64,000 nucleotides of DNA from contig NZ_LDCP01000003.1 of the NCBI RefSeq assembly GCF_001021555.1, forward strand, positions 62,001 to 126,000, in the 5' to 3' direction. Every line of letters starts with the position of its first letter. Position 1 is the first letter of the stretch. Made by a program: the position numbers and the translations under genes. Below, in pieces: positions 34,060-42,760 of the stretch. This DNA is from Aurantiacibacter marinus (GTDB lineage Bacteria; Pseudomonadota; Alphaproteobacteria; Sphingomonadales; Sphingomonadaceae). The notes below the pieces were generated by a model. It did no database searches. It saw nothing but the letters and a program-made list of their open reading frames with translations, and was not told the DNA's origin.

Positions 34060-36993
34060 GTGCGCGCTCATACCACCACGAGTATCGCGGTCATTGCGGT
34101 TATGCTCGCATTGCAGCCTTTCAATGCAGGTGCGGCAAGCGCGCAGGACGCCAATCCGGAGCCGCCAACCGGTCCGGACCCTGCGCAATCGGAAGACGAT
34201 ATCGATCAGATCATCGTTTACGGCGCACGCCTGCGCGGCCGCATCGATTCGCCGCAACCGCCAATTCTTGAGCTGGATGAAGACGATATCGCCGCATACG
34301 GTGCTGGCTCCATCGCCGAATTGATCGAGGCGCTTGGGCCGCAGGTTTCCAGCGGGCGAGGACGCGGAGGCGGTTTTCCGGTCATTCTGGTGAACGGCGT
34401 GCGGATTTCCAATTTTCGCGAATTGCGCAGTTATCCACCCGAAGCCATCGAGCGGACCGAGGTTTTCAGCGAGGAAGTGGCGCAGCGGTTCGGCTATTCG
34501 GCTGATCAGCGTGTGGTCAATATCATCCTGAAGGACAATTATTCCAGCCAGAGCGTCGAGCTTGAATATGGCCAACCGTTCGACGGTGGCTTTTCCCAGC
34601 AGGAGGTACAAGGCACCTATCTGCGGATCGACGGACCAAGCCGCCTCAATCTCAATGTGGAATGGGACAATTCCAGCCTTTTGACCGAGGGTGAGCGCGG
34701 AGTAATCCAGGCTGATGCGAGCATCCCGGATGTTGCGACCGATCCTGATCCAGCCAACTTCCGCAGCCTTGTCGGCGATAGCTCGAGTGTGGAGGCGACC
34801 GCCAACTGGACGACGCAGCTTGGTGAAACCGGCAACTCGATCAGCCTGAATGCCACATATGAGCGGAATGACAGCTTGCGCCTGCAAGGGCTAGATACCG
34901 TTGAATTGACAGATGACACAGGTGAAAGCGCGCTGCGGGCGTTTAATGTCGCGAGCCCGCTGGCGGTGGATCGCCAGAGCAACAACTATTCCGCAGCCGC
35001 CAGTATCAATGCCGGTGTGGGTGACTGGCAGGTTACAGGTACGGTTGACGCAACCATCACCGATTCCGTCAACGATACCCAGCTACGGCTCGACACCACT
35101 TCTCTTGTAGCGGCCGCCGCAGCTGGCAATCTCGCTATCGATGCCGACCTTGGCGATTTTGCGGAAGCGGGTTTCGATCGCTCTGAAACGAACACTTATA
35201 CCGTGAACGCGCTTCTTACGGCACGCGGCAATCCGGTCTATCTGCCGGGCGGCGAGATGTCGGTCACAGCAATCGCCGGCTACCGCGCCAATGGCATCGA
35301 AAGCACCGATACGGGCAATCCCGGACTGATTACCAATCTTGACCGGACGCGCTGGCAGGCGGGCCTGAATGTCGGCGTACCGATTACCAGCCGGGATGAG
35401 GATTTCGGCAGCGCGCTGGGTGATATTTCGCTCAACTTCAACGCCGCTGTTTTCGAACAATCTGATTTCGGCACCCTGTTTGACTGGTCGGCGGGTGTGA
35501 CCTGGGGTGTGATTGAAGGGCTCACTCTTACTGCGACCTATATCAACCGCGACAGCTCTCCATCGCTGAGCGAGCTTGGCACAGCGCAGATCGCGACACC
35601 CAACGTTCCTGTCTTCGATATTGCCAACAATGAAACCGTGCTGGTTACGGTTATTACAGGCGGCAATCCGCTACTTCCGGCACAAAGCCAGAGCGACTGG
35701 AAGTTCGGTATCAACTGGCAATTGCCATTCATCGAAAACAGCAGCCTGCAGATCGAATATTTCGACAATCACTCCGACGATGTGACGCAGGGCTTTCCCG
35801 TGTTGACCCCGGCCATCGAAGCCGCCTTTCCCGGGCGGGTTGAACGGAATGCGGCAGGCATTCTGACCCGACTGGACGAACGTTTCGTCACCTTCGCTGA
35901 ACAGGATGTAGAGCGGTTTCAAGTGGGCTTGAATATGTCTGGCCAATTCGCTGGCGGTGGCGAGACGAGTGGCCAAAGCGGTCCTCCTGGCGCAAATAGT
36001 CCCTCTGGCCGTCCCTCGGGGCCAGAGTCTGGTGGACCGGCTGCAAGGCCCGGTGGTGGTGAAGGTGCCAGTGAAGGTCGCGGTGAAGGTGGCGGGAGGC
36101 CCGGCCCGGAACAGATGGCCCAAATGCGCGAGCAATTTTGCACAGCAGAGCCCGATGTGGTCATCGCACGATTCGATGCCGCGCTTGAAGCGGCCGCAAA
36201 CGGTGAACCCGCACCGCTTGGGCCAGGCGGGCAGCCGCTCGCGATACCTGCGCGTATGCTTGAAAGATTGACCGGCGAAGACGGCAAGATTGATCCGGAA
36301 CGTTTTGCAGCGCTGCGTGAGCGTATTTGCAGCACCGATGGAGCGCAAATGGCCGGGCGCCCCGAAGGCGCCGGTGATGGTCCGCCGCGCGGCGAAGGCC
36401 GGCCCGGTGGCGGCGATAGCCAGGCGCGTGGCGGCAACCGAGGCGGCGGCGGGGGACGTGGCCGTGGCGGTCGCGGCTTCAGCCCCTTCGGCGGCGGCGA
36501 CGGTCCGCCGGTTGGCCGCTGGTTTGCCAATATCCAGTATACGCTGGAGCTGGAAAACACAGTGCTGATCGCGCCGAACATTCCGTTGCTCGATCTGCTG
36601 GACGGAGATGCACTGTCCGGAGGCGGGCAGCCGCGCCATTCGATCACCTGGCGCAGCGGAGCGTTCTATGATGGCTATGGCATGTTGCTGTTTGCCAGAT
36701 ACACGGGGCAGTCGCGCATCAACGGATCGGGCCTGGCAGGAAGCACAGACCTGTTTTTTGATGATTTTGCGACCATCAATATTCGCACTTTCGTGGATCT
36801 TGGCCAGCGCGACAATCTGGTGGCAGCAATACCGTTTTTGAAAGGTTCGCGCATCGGCTTCGATATCGACAATCTGTTCGACTCGCGTCAGCGCGTGACG
36901 GACAGCAGCGGCGCAACTCCGCTGCGGTATCAGCCATTCCTGATCGATCCGCGCGGGCGCAGTTTCGAAATTGAATTTCGCAAACTGTTCTGA
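34060..36993 (+). CDS. TonB-dependent-receptor-like outer-membrane protein with Gly/Arg-rich insertion
   Basis: 977 residues from a GTG with AAGGA six bases upstream. A signal peptide (SIAVIAVMLALQPFNAGAAS) is followed by a TonB-box-like IDQIIVYGARLRG, a plug domain (VILVNGVRISNFRELRSYPP, IERTEVFSEEVAQRFGYS, VVNIILKDNYSS) and a beta-barrel ending EFRKLF. Between barrel strands, residues about 630-817 are an insertion: Gly/Pro/Ser/Arg-rich, then a helical part with Cys in MREQFC and RERIC, then a Gly/Arg-rich run. No standard transporter partner or regulator (TonB, ExbB, FecR) is adjacent. A palindrome over the -10 box precedes it. The ligand is unknown; TonB dependence is inferred only. Confidence 0.75.
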   Translation: MRAHTTTSIAVIAVMLALQPFNAGAASAQDANPEPPTGPDPAQSEDDIDQIIVYGARLRGRIDSPQPPILELDEDDIAAYGAGSIAELIEALGPQVSSGRGRGGGFPVILVNGVRISNFRELRSYPPEAIERTEVFSEEVAQRFGYSADQRVVNIILKDNYSSQSVELEYGQPFDGGFSQQEVQGTYLRIDGPSRLNLNVEWDNSSLLTEGERGVIQADASIPDVATDPDPANFRSLVGDSSSVEATANWTTQLGETGNSISLNATYERNDSLRLQGLDTVELTDDTGESALRAFNVASPLAVDRQSNNYSAAASINAGVGDWQVTGTVDATITDSVNDTQLRLDTTSLVAAAAAGNLAIDADLGDFAEAGFDRSETNTYTVNALLTARGNPVYLPGGEMSVTAIAGYRANGIESTDTGNPGLITNLDRTRWQAGLNVGVPITSRDEDFGSALGDISLNFNAAVFEQSDFGTLFDWSAGVTWGVIEGLTLTATYINRDSSPSLSELGTAQIATPNVPVFDIANNETVLVTVITGGNPLLPAQSQSDWKFGINWQLPFIENSSLQIEYFDNHSDDVTQGFPVLTPAIEAAFPGRVERNAAGILTRLDERFVTFAEQDVERFQVGLNMSGQFAGGGETSGQSGPPGANSPSGRPSGPESGGPAARPGGGEGASEGRGEGGGRPGPEQMAQMREQFCTAEPDVVIARFDAALEAAANGEPAPLGPGGQPLAIPARMLERLTGEDGKIDPERFAALRERICSTDGAQMAGRPEGAGDGPPRGEGRPGGGDSQARGGNRGGGGGRGRGGRGFSPFGGGDGPPVGRWFANIQYTLELENTVLIAPNIPLLDLLDGDALSGGGQPRHSITWRSGAFYDGYGMLLFARYTGQSRINGSGLAGSTDLFFDDFATINIRTFVDLGQRDNLVAAIPFLKGSRIGFDIDNLFDSRQRVTDSSGATPLRYQPFLIDPRGRSFEIEFRKLF

Positions 36994-37334
36994 CTTTTTG
37001 AGGGGTTTTGAGACAGTTTTCGCTGCATGAGATTTGTCCCAAGCCAAGAGTTGGGGGCGAATAATGCCTCACTTTGCCCAACCATTTTGCTGAATTCCTG
37101 TCGCCGCGCGCGGTTCGTCCGGTTGGGGGCGACGCATTGCAAATAGGATGACGCGTCAAAACCGAAATCAATGCTTTGGGAGTAAGCGGGCCAGGTTCGA
37201 TTCAAGGCTGTCACGCCGGTGCTATCGTGCGATGCTGCTTAAAAAGGCGATAGTGAAACCATCATTAGCCGCGCCGCACAGGCGGCTGTCGATGGGTATC
37301 AGACAGTGTCGTAACCGAAGCGTGTGCCTGACAG
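36994..37334. other. 341-base intergenic region without a supported gene
   Basis: It lies between the receptor gene and the convergent flavoprotein gene. No clear terminator is visible: weak dyads only, such as AGCCGC/GCGGCT near 37.27 kb. The run ctttttgaggggttttgag just after the receptor stop is T-rich but has no stem. A T-arm-like ggttcgattc near 37.19 kb has no surrounding tRNA fold. Confidence 0.5.
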
Positions 37335-38516
37335 TTATGGCGCCTGCGCCGCCGCGTGGGCGCTGGCCCATGCCCATTGAAAATTATATCCACCCAGCCA
37401 CCCGGTTACATCCACCGCTTCTCCAATAACGAACAGGCCCGGCACCCGTTTGGCTTCCATTGTCTTGGATGAAAGCTCTGCGGTCGAAATGCCGCCTGCG
37501 GTGACTTCTGCCTTGGCGAAGCCTTCGCTGCCATTGGGGTGGAATTGCCAATTCGCCAGCCGCTCTTCCGCTTGCCTTATCGCTTTGTCCGATACGTTGC
37601 CAAGGTCGGTTTCGATGCCGATCTGGTCCGCCAGAACATCGGCCAAGCGAGCAGGCAATGCGTCGCGCAGGATCCCGCGCAACCTGAGTGATGGAGCGGA
37701 CCGCTTGGTTTCAAGCAACCAACCTGCGGGGCGATCTGCAAGGAAGCGGATGGCAACAGGTTCCCCATGCTGCCAATAGCTGGAAATCTGGAGGATCGCC
37801 GGGCCGGATAATCCGCGATGAGTGAACAGCGCGGCTTCCTTGAAGCGCGTCTTGCCCGCAATTGCCTCCACGTCTGCTGCAACACCCGAAAGCTCCCTGA
37901 ACAAAACCTCCTCTCCGCCCAACGTCAGCGGGACGAGGGCAGGGCGCGGCTCCACGATCTTCAGGCCGAATTGCCGCGCCAGATGATAGGCGAAATCGCT
38001 TGCACCCATCTTCGGGATGGAAGGGCCGCCGGTGGCGATGACGCATTGGCGGGAGGTGAAGGCTTCATGCTGCGTGGTGACGACGAACCCGCCGATGTCG
38101 TTTGTGACGCTGGCGATTTCCTCTTCACAGCGGACAACGACTTCCCCCGGTCCGGCCGCGCATTCATCCAGCAGCATGTCCACAATCTGCCGCGCAGAGC
38201 CATCACAGAACAGCTGACCGAGCGTTTTTTCGTGCCATGCGATATCGTGCTTTTCGACCAGCGCGACAAAGTCTGCGGCGGTGTAACGGCTCAGTGCGCT
38301 CTTGGCGAAATGCGGATTGGCGGAGAGGTAGTTGGCCGGGCCTGCACCGATATTGGTGAAATTGCACCGTCCACCACCGGAAATCAGGATCTTCTTACCG
38401 ACCTTTTCGCCGCGCTCCAGCACGAGCACACGCTTGCCCCGCTGACCGGCAACAGCCGCGCAGAACAGGCCCGCCGCTCCACCGCCAAGGATTATCGCAT
38501 CGAATTTGGTAGACAT
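37335..38516 (-). CDS. BaiN/HI0933-family NAD(P)/FAD-dependent oxidoreductase
   Basis: 393 residues. The FAD loop is FDAIILGGGAAGLFCAAVAG near the N-terminus, followed by KKILISGGGRCNFTNIGAG, the signature of the HI0933/BaiN family, and VIATGGPSIPKMGASDFAYH. Near the C-terminus AKAEVTAGGISTAEL and PGLFVIGEAVDVTGWLGGYN with FQWAWASA complete the family pattern. Members include a bile-acid reductase, but most are uncharacterised flavoproteins. It starts immediately before the APC permease stop, so the two may be co-transcribed. Confidence 0.9.
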   Translation of the reverse strand: MSTKFDAIILGGGAAGLFCAAVAGQRGKRVLVLERGEKVGKKILISGGGRCNFTNIGAGPANYLSANPHFAKSALSRYTAADFVALVEKHDIAWHEKTLGQLFCDGSARQIVDMLLDECAAGPGEVVVRCEEEIASVTNDIGGFVVTTQHEAFTSRQCVIATGGPSIPKMGASDFAYHLARQFGLKIVEPRPALVPLTLGGEEVLFRELSGVAADVEAIAGKTRFKEAALFTHRGLSGPAILQISSYWQHGEPVAIRFLADRPAGWLLETKRSAPSLRLRGILRDALPARLADVLADQIGIETDLGNVSDKAIRQAEERLANWQFHPNGSEGFAKAEVTAGGISTAELSSKTMEAKRVPGLFVIGEAVDVTGWLGGYNFQWAWASAHAAAQAP

Positions 38517-39806
38517 TCAGCTCTCTATGGCAGGCGTGGCAGGTTGCTGCCGTGCGGCGAAGAAGTACAGGCCCGTACCCACCAGGAAGATCAGGCCGAG
38601 CATCTGGAATGCTTCCGCGCTCGCATGGCTGGCGACCCACAACGTTGCAACCACCGCGAGGAGAGCTGCCGGGAGGTGCCACCACGGGGCGTTCACGCCC
38701 TCCCTTCGTTCAAGCACCGGCAGCGCCAGCGCAGAAAGCAGGTAAGTGACAAGCCGCGACAGCGTACTGGCCACCGCCAGCGCTGCAAAACCGCCCCAGA
38801 AACTGAACAGTATGGCGACACCGCCATAAAACAGAATTGAGACATCGGGGGTTTTGAAACGCGGTGAGACATGGGCGAAAACAGCCGGGAGCGTGCCCTG
38901 TTCGGCCATTCCATACGTCATGCGCGGGACTACGATCCCGCCATTAAGCGTGTTCGCCGCGACAGAAAACGCAGCCGCAATCGAAATTATCACAATGCCA
39001 GCCTGTCCGGCGATTTCTCCGGCAGCCGCCGCCAGCGCGCTTTCGCCGCCGCCAGCATCAGGCGCAATCGCCAGATAGGCCCAGATCACCAGCATGTAGA
39101 ACAGCGCGACTGCGGCCAGTGTAGTCATCAGGGCAAGCGGGATCGTACGACGCGGATTGCGCAATTCACCGGCAGGGAAATTGCCGTTTTCGAACGCCAT
39201 GTAGGCGTAGAAAGTTAGCAGGACGACGCTTTCGAAGTCCGTGAATTGAGGAAGGCTCAGGCCTACCGCAGGATCGCGGGTCAGCAGGCCAACGATCACC
39301 AGCACCACAAGCGGTGCCAGCTTGATCACCGTCATCACGCCCAGCGTGCGGACAGATGCGCGCATTCCCACCAGATTGACCAACGTGACGAAGGCAATGA
39401 AGGCGACTGTCGCTGCAGAGCGCAGCATCTCGTCTTCGAGCACAGGAAACAACACCGCCAGATAGGCAATCGCCACGTGGGTATTGGCAGCAACGGCCAC
39501 TACGGCGGAGGCATAACGCATCCAGCCTGACTGGAAGCCAGCGAATTTTCCGAATGCGGCATTGGCATAAAGCACTGGGCCGCCATGCCCGTCGAACCGG
39601 GTGGCCAGTGCTGCGAAAACCCACGCCAACGGCAGGATGATGAAAGCGCCCAGCAACATCATCCACGGGGCGAAATTGCCGACCGCGGCCACAAGGATGG
39701 CCGGCATGGCGAAAATGCCGGAGCCGATCATGCCATTCACCGGGAACAACGCCGTGCCCCAGAAGCCGACTGTGCGCGGAAGCGGCTCCGATTTATCTAT
39801 GGTCAT
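38517..39806 (-). CDS. APC-family amino-acid permease
   Basis: 429 residues with about 12 membrane segments. The first helices carry the APC signature: VGFWGTALFPVNGMIGSGIF, with GSGIF forming the unwound substrate site in TM1. Later segments include AYMAFENGNFPAGELRNPRR (TM6 and the loop with the typical E-ExxNP-like motif) and IISIAAAFSVAANTLNGGIV. It is likely an inner-membrane amino-acid or amine transporter; the substrate is unknown. ATG 39806 starts it; earlier in-frame codons have no support. It is divergent from uvrC. Confidence 0.88.
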   Translation of the reverse strand: MTIDKSEPLPRTVGFWGTALFPVNGMIGSGIFAMPAILVAAVGNFAPWMMLLGAFIILPLAWVFAALATRFDGHGGPVLYANAAFGKFAGFQSGWMRYASAVVAVAANTHVAIAYLAVLFPVLEDEMLRSAATVAFIAFVTLVNLVGMRASVRTLGVMTVIKLAPLVVLVIVGLLTRDPAVGLSLPQFTDFESVVLLTFYAYMAFENGNFPAGELRNPRRTIPLALMTTLAAVALFYMLVIWAYLAIAPDAGGGESALAAAAGEIAGQAGIVIISIAAAFSVAANTLNGGIVVPRMTYGMAEQGTLPAVFAHVSPRFKTPDVSILFYGGVAILFSFWGGFAALAVASTLSRLVTYLLSALALPVLERREGVNAPWWHLPAALLAVVATLWVASHASAEAFQMLGLIFLVGTGLYFFAARQQPATPAIES

Positions 39807-39897
39807 CAATTTCCCCTGAACAGTATTGCACGCTGCCCTGTGGGCGAGGGGAGTGCAAGCTTTGCCAACTGACAAGTGCACGCCTATCTACATCGTC

Positions 39898-41865
39898 ATG
39901 TCGCGCACCCCAGCAGGTTCTCCGCCGAATCCTCCGGCCAATCCTCCGGCCAATCCAGGGGGCAAGGAGCGGTTCAATGAAGACCGCGCGACCTATACTG
40001 TCAAAGGCAACGCCCAGCCGGACATCGATGCCGGTGTGGCCGCTATCCGCGAAGTGGTTGCCACGCTGAAGCCAAGCCCCGGCGTGTACCGCATGCTCGA
40101 TGCGCGGGGCGATGTACTGTATGTCGGCAAGGCGCGCAGCCTGAAGGCGAGGGTGGTGAATTACACCCAGATCAAGGCGCTGACGAACCGGCTGCAACGC
40201 ATGGTCAGCCAATGCCGCGGTATGGAGATCGTGACCACCAATTCCGAAGCCGAAGCGCTGCTGATGGAAGCGCAATTTATCAAACGGTTTCGCCCGCCTT
40301 ACAATGTGTTGCTGCGCGACGATAAGAGTTTCCCTTTCATCCTGCTGAAGGAAGGACACGACTTTCCGCGCATCATGAAACATCGCGGCGCACGCAAGGC
40401 CAAAGGTGCCTATTACGGGCCGTTTGCCAGCGCTGGATCGGTCAACACGACTATTAACGCGCTGCAGAAACTGTTCCTTTTAAGATCCTGCACAGACAGC
40501 TTTTTCTCCCGCCGTGATCGTCCATGCCTGCTGTACCAAATCAAGCGGTGCAGCGCGCCCTGCGTGGGCCGCATCGACGCGGAAGGTTATGCCGAACTGA
40601 TCCAGGAAGCGCGAGACTTCCTCGGCGGCAAGTCAGGGGCGGTCCAGGCCCGTATCGAGACGCAGATGAAGGAGGCATCCGCGGCGCTGGACTTCGAAAC
40701 GGCTGCGCTTTTGCGGGACAGGCTCCGCGCCGCGACTTTCATCCAGGGCTCTCAGGCGGTGAATGCCGACGGCGTTGGTGATGCGGATGTGTTCGCGCTT
40801 GCTGCCAAGGGCGGACAGATCGGCATTCAGGGCTTCTTCGTGCGCGGCGGGCAGAATTGGGGCCACAAGGCGTTTTTTCCCACACATACGCAGGATTTGG
40901 AGAAGGACGACGTGCTCGCCCGCGTGCTGGCGCAATTTTATGAAGAGGTGCCTCCGCCGCGCACAATTCTGGTGGACCGTGATCTGCCGGAAAAGGAGCT
41001 GCTGGAGGAGGCATTCGGAGAACTGGCAGGGCGCAAGGTCACGATCAGCATCCCCCAGCGCGGTGAGCGCCGAAAATTAATGCTGCAGGCCCAGCGTAAT
41101 GCCACAGAAGCGCTCGACCGGCGGCTGGCGGAAACTGGCACGCAGGCCAAGATCATGCGCGAAATGGCGGAATTTCTGGAGCTGTCCGAAGTGCCCGCCC
41201 GGATCGAAGTTTACGACAATTCCCATATTCAGGGCAGCAAGGCCGTGGGCGCAATGGTGGTAGCAGGGCCGGAAGGCTATCAGAAAAACCAATACCGCAA
41301 ATTCAATATCAAGACCGCGCAGACCAATGATGATTACGCGATGATGCGCGAAGTTATGGAGCGACGGTTCAGCCGCGCAATGAAAGACGACCCGGACCGT
41401 GAGCAGGCCGGGACCTGGCCCGATCTGGTCCTGATTGATGGCGGCAAGGGCCAGATGTCCAGCGTGCGCGATACGCTGGAGGAATTGGGCATAGAAGATG
41501 TGCCACTTATCGCCATTGCCAAAGGGCCGCATCACGGGCGTGAGGGGCGCGAGGTGTTCCACTTTCCGGACGGACGCGAGAAGACGCTGCCGGTCAATTC
41601 GCCCGTCCTGTTCTATCTTCAGCGACTGCGCGATGAAGTGCACCGGTTTGCGATCGGCGCGCACCGGGCCAAGCGCAGCAGGGCGATCACCGCTTCTCCT
41701 CTGGACGAGATTCCCGGCATTGGCCCCGCACGAAAACGCGCGCTGTTGCTGCATTTCGGTACCGCCGGAAAGGTTCGCGCTGCTGCACTTGATGATCTGA
41801 AGCGCGCGCCGGGCGTAAGCGAAGCGGTCGCGCAGAAGATCTACGATTTCTATCACGCGCGCTGA
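39898..41865 (+). CDS. uvrC: Excinuclease ABC subunit C
   Basis: 655 residues. The GIY-YIG nuclease opens with PSPGVYRMLDARGDVLYVGK; CSAPCVGRIDAEGYAELIQE follows, then a UvrB-binding UVR motif (ARIETQMKEASAALDFETAA), the RNase H-like domain with YDNSHIQGSKAVGAMVV and LVLIDGGKGQMSSVRDTL, and a C-terminal helix-hairpin-helix (DEIPGIGPARKRALLLHFG). It makes both incisions in nucleotide excision repair. The N-terminus has a Pro/Asn tandem repeat (NPPANPPANPG) before the core. Start at ATG 39898; an earlier frame extension to 39826 is not supported. Confidence 0.96.
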   Translation: MSRTPAGSPPNPPANPPANPGGKERFNEDRATYTVKGNAQPDIDAGVAAIREVVATLKPSPGVYRMLDARGDVLYVGKARSLKARVVNYTQIKALTNRLQRMVSQCRGMEIVTTNSEAEALLMEAQFIKRFRPPYNVLLRDDKSFPFILLKEGHDFPRIMKHRGARKAKGAYYGPFASAGSVNTTINALQKLFLLRSCTDSFFSRRDRPCLLYQIKRCSAPCVGRIDAEGYAELIQEARDFLGGKSGAVQARIETQMKEASAALDFETAALLRDRLRAATFIQGSQAVNADGVGDADVFALAAKGGQIGIQGFFVRGGQNWGHKAFFPTHTQDLEKDDVLARVLAQFYEEVPPPRTILVDRDLPEKELLEEAFGELAGRKVTISIPQRGERRKLMLQAQRNATEALDRRLAETGTQAKIMREMAEFLELSEVPARIEVYDNSHIQGSKAVGAMVVAGPEGYQKNQYRKFNIKTAQTNDDYAMMREVMERRFSRAMKDDPDREQAGTWPDLVLIDGGKGQMSSVRDTLEELGIEDVPLIAIAKGPHHGREGREVFHFPDGREKTLPVNSPVLFYLQRLRDEVHRFAIGAHRAKRSRAITASPLDEIPGIGPARKRALLLHFGTAGKVRAAALDDLKRAPGVSEAVAQKIYDFYHAR

Positions 41866-41867
41866 AT

Positions 41868-41881
41868 TTGATCTCGATCAA
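41868..41881 (+). promoter_or_regulatory. Consensus FNR/FnrL box upstream of the universal stress gene
   Basis: TTGATCTCGATCAA is an exact TTGAT-N4-ATCAA match. Its centre is about 57 bases upstream of the start codon; if the transcription start is 41 bases downstream (near 41916), the leader would be about 16 bases and contain AAGGAGA, a good ribosome binding site. It is 2 bases past the uvrC stop. This fits class II activation of the stress-protein gene under low oxygen. Confidence 0.6.
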
Positions 41882-41931
41882 TGCAGCCACTCGATTGGCA
41901 GATTATCTCTTAAAAAAAGGAGATAAATGCG

Positions 41932-42744
41932 ATGAAATCCTTTCTGCTACACGCCCATGACGAGCCACGCTTTGATGCCCGCCTTCAAACCGCTTTGGAC
42001 CTGACGCGGGCATTCGACGGCCACCTCACTGTGTTCCATGCGATTCCGATGACGATGATCATCCCGACAGACCCCTGGGGTGTGACGATGGCGGATGTGA
42101 CGCATCAGGTGAAAGAGAACGCCGACAAGTTTCGAAAACGCATATGCGATAGGCTGGAAGGTGAAGATGTCCGGTGGGACTGGGTATCCGATGTGGGTGT
42201 CGCGCGTTCGCAAATGGTACAGTACGCCGCCCTGAGCGATCTCACTATCATCGGTGCCGATGATCCGGGTGAATATGAAGGCGCTTCACAATTGGCTGGC
42301 AGTCTGGCGCTGCAATGCCGCACGCCAGTGCTGGTATCGACCGAAGGTGCAGGCGGGTTTGATCCGGCGTGCCCGGTCATCATCTGCTGGAACGGTTCTG
42401 TCGAGGCATCGCGCGCCGTCCGCGCAGCCACGCCTTTGCTAACCCGGGCGAGCAGCGTAACGCTTGTGCAGGTTGGCGAGAAAAAGCCACGTACCCCGGA
42501 TATGCTGCCTGCCCTGTCGGGAGCTCGCTATCTCGACCGGCACGGCATCCGCTCTGAAATCCTTGAAGTTGATCGGGACGGCGGCAAGGTCAGCACAGCG
42601 CTGAAAAACGTCGCGAAATCGCGCGAGGCAGGTCTGATAGTCATGGGCGCCTATGGTGTTCCGCGCCTCTTGCAAACGGTATTTGGCGGTGTGACGCGGG
42701 AAATGCTGGTAGCGCCCGAGGTGCCGGTTTTGCTGACACACTGA
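41932..42744 (+). CDS. Tandem universal stress protein
   Basis: 270 residues made of two UspA-like halves. The second half keeps the ATP-binding pattern G-x2-G-x9-G-(S/T): MGAYGVPRLLQTVFGGVTRE near the end. The first half has SDLTIIGADDPGEYEGASQL as its counterpart, without a clear ATP loop. Such two-domain Usps respond to oxygen or nutrient stress, and the FNR-type box upstream fits control by oxygen. The start at 41932 is required because the ATG at 41926 is followed at once by a stop. Confidence 0.88.
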   Translation: MKSFLLHAHDEPRFDARLQTALDLTRAFDGHLTVFHAIPMTMIIPTDPWGVTMADVTHQVKENADKFRKRICDRLEGEDVRWDWVSDVGVARSQMVQYAALSDLTIIGADDPGEYEGASQLAGSLALQCRTPVLVSTEGAGGFDPACPVIICWNGSVEASRAVRAATPLLTRASSVTLVQVGEKKPRTPDMLPALSGARYLDRHGIRSEILEVDRDGGKVSTALKNVAKSREAGLIVMGAYGVPRLLQTVFGGVTREMLVAPEVPVLLTH

Positions 42745-42760
42745 CCGGGTTTCTGCACTT

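Noticed and set aside
36280-36335. EF-hand-like stretch GEDGKIDPERF in the receptor insertion
   Set aside because: The glutamate needed at position 12 of the loop is off by one and the first ligand is not acidic, so calcium binding is not supported.
37140-37210. Possible tRNA-like T-arm (ggttcgattc) in the gap after the receptor gene
   Set aside because: No acceptor, D-arm or anticodon stem can be folded around it.
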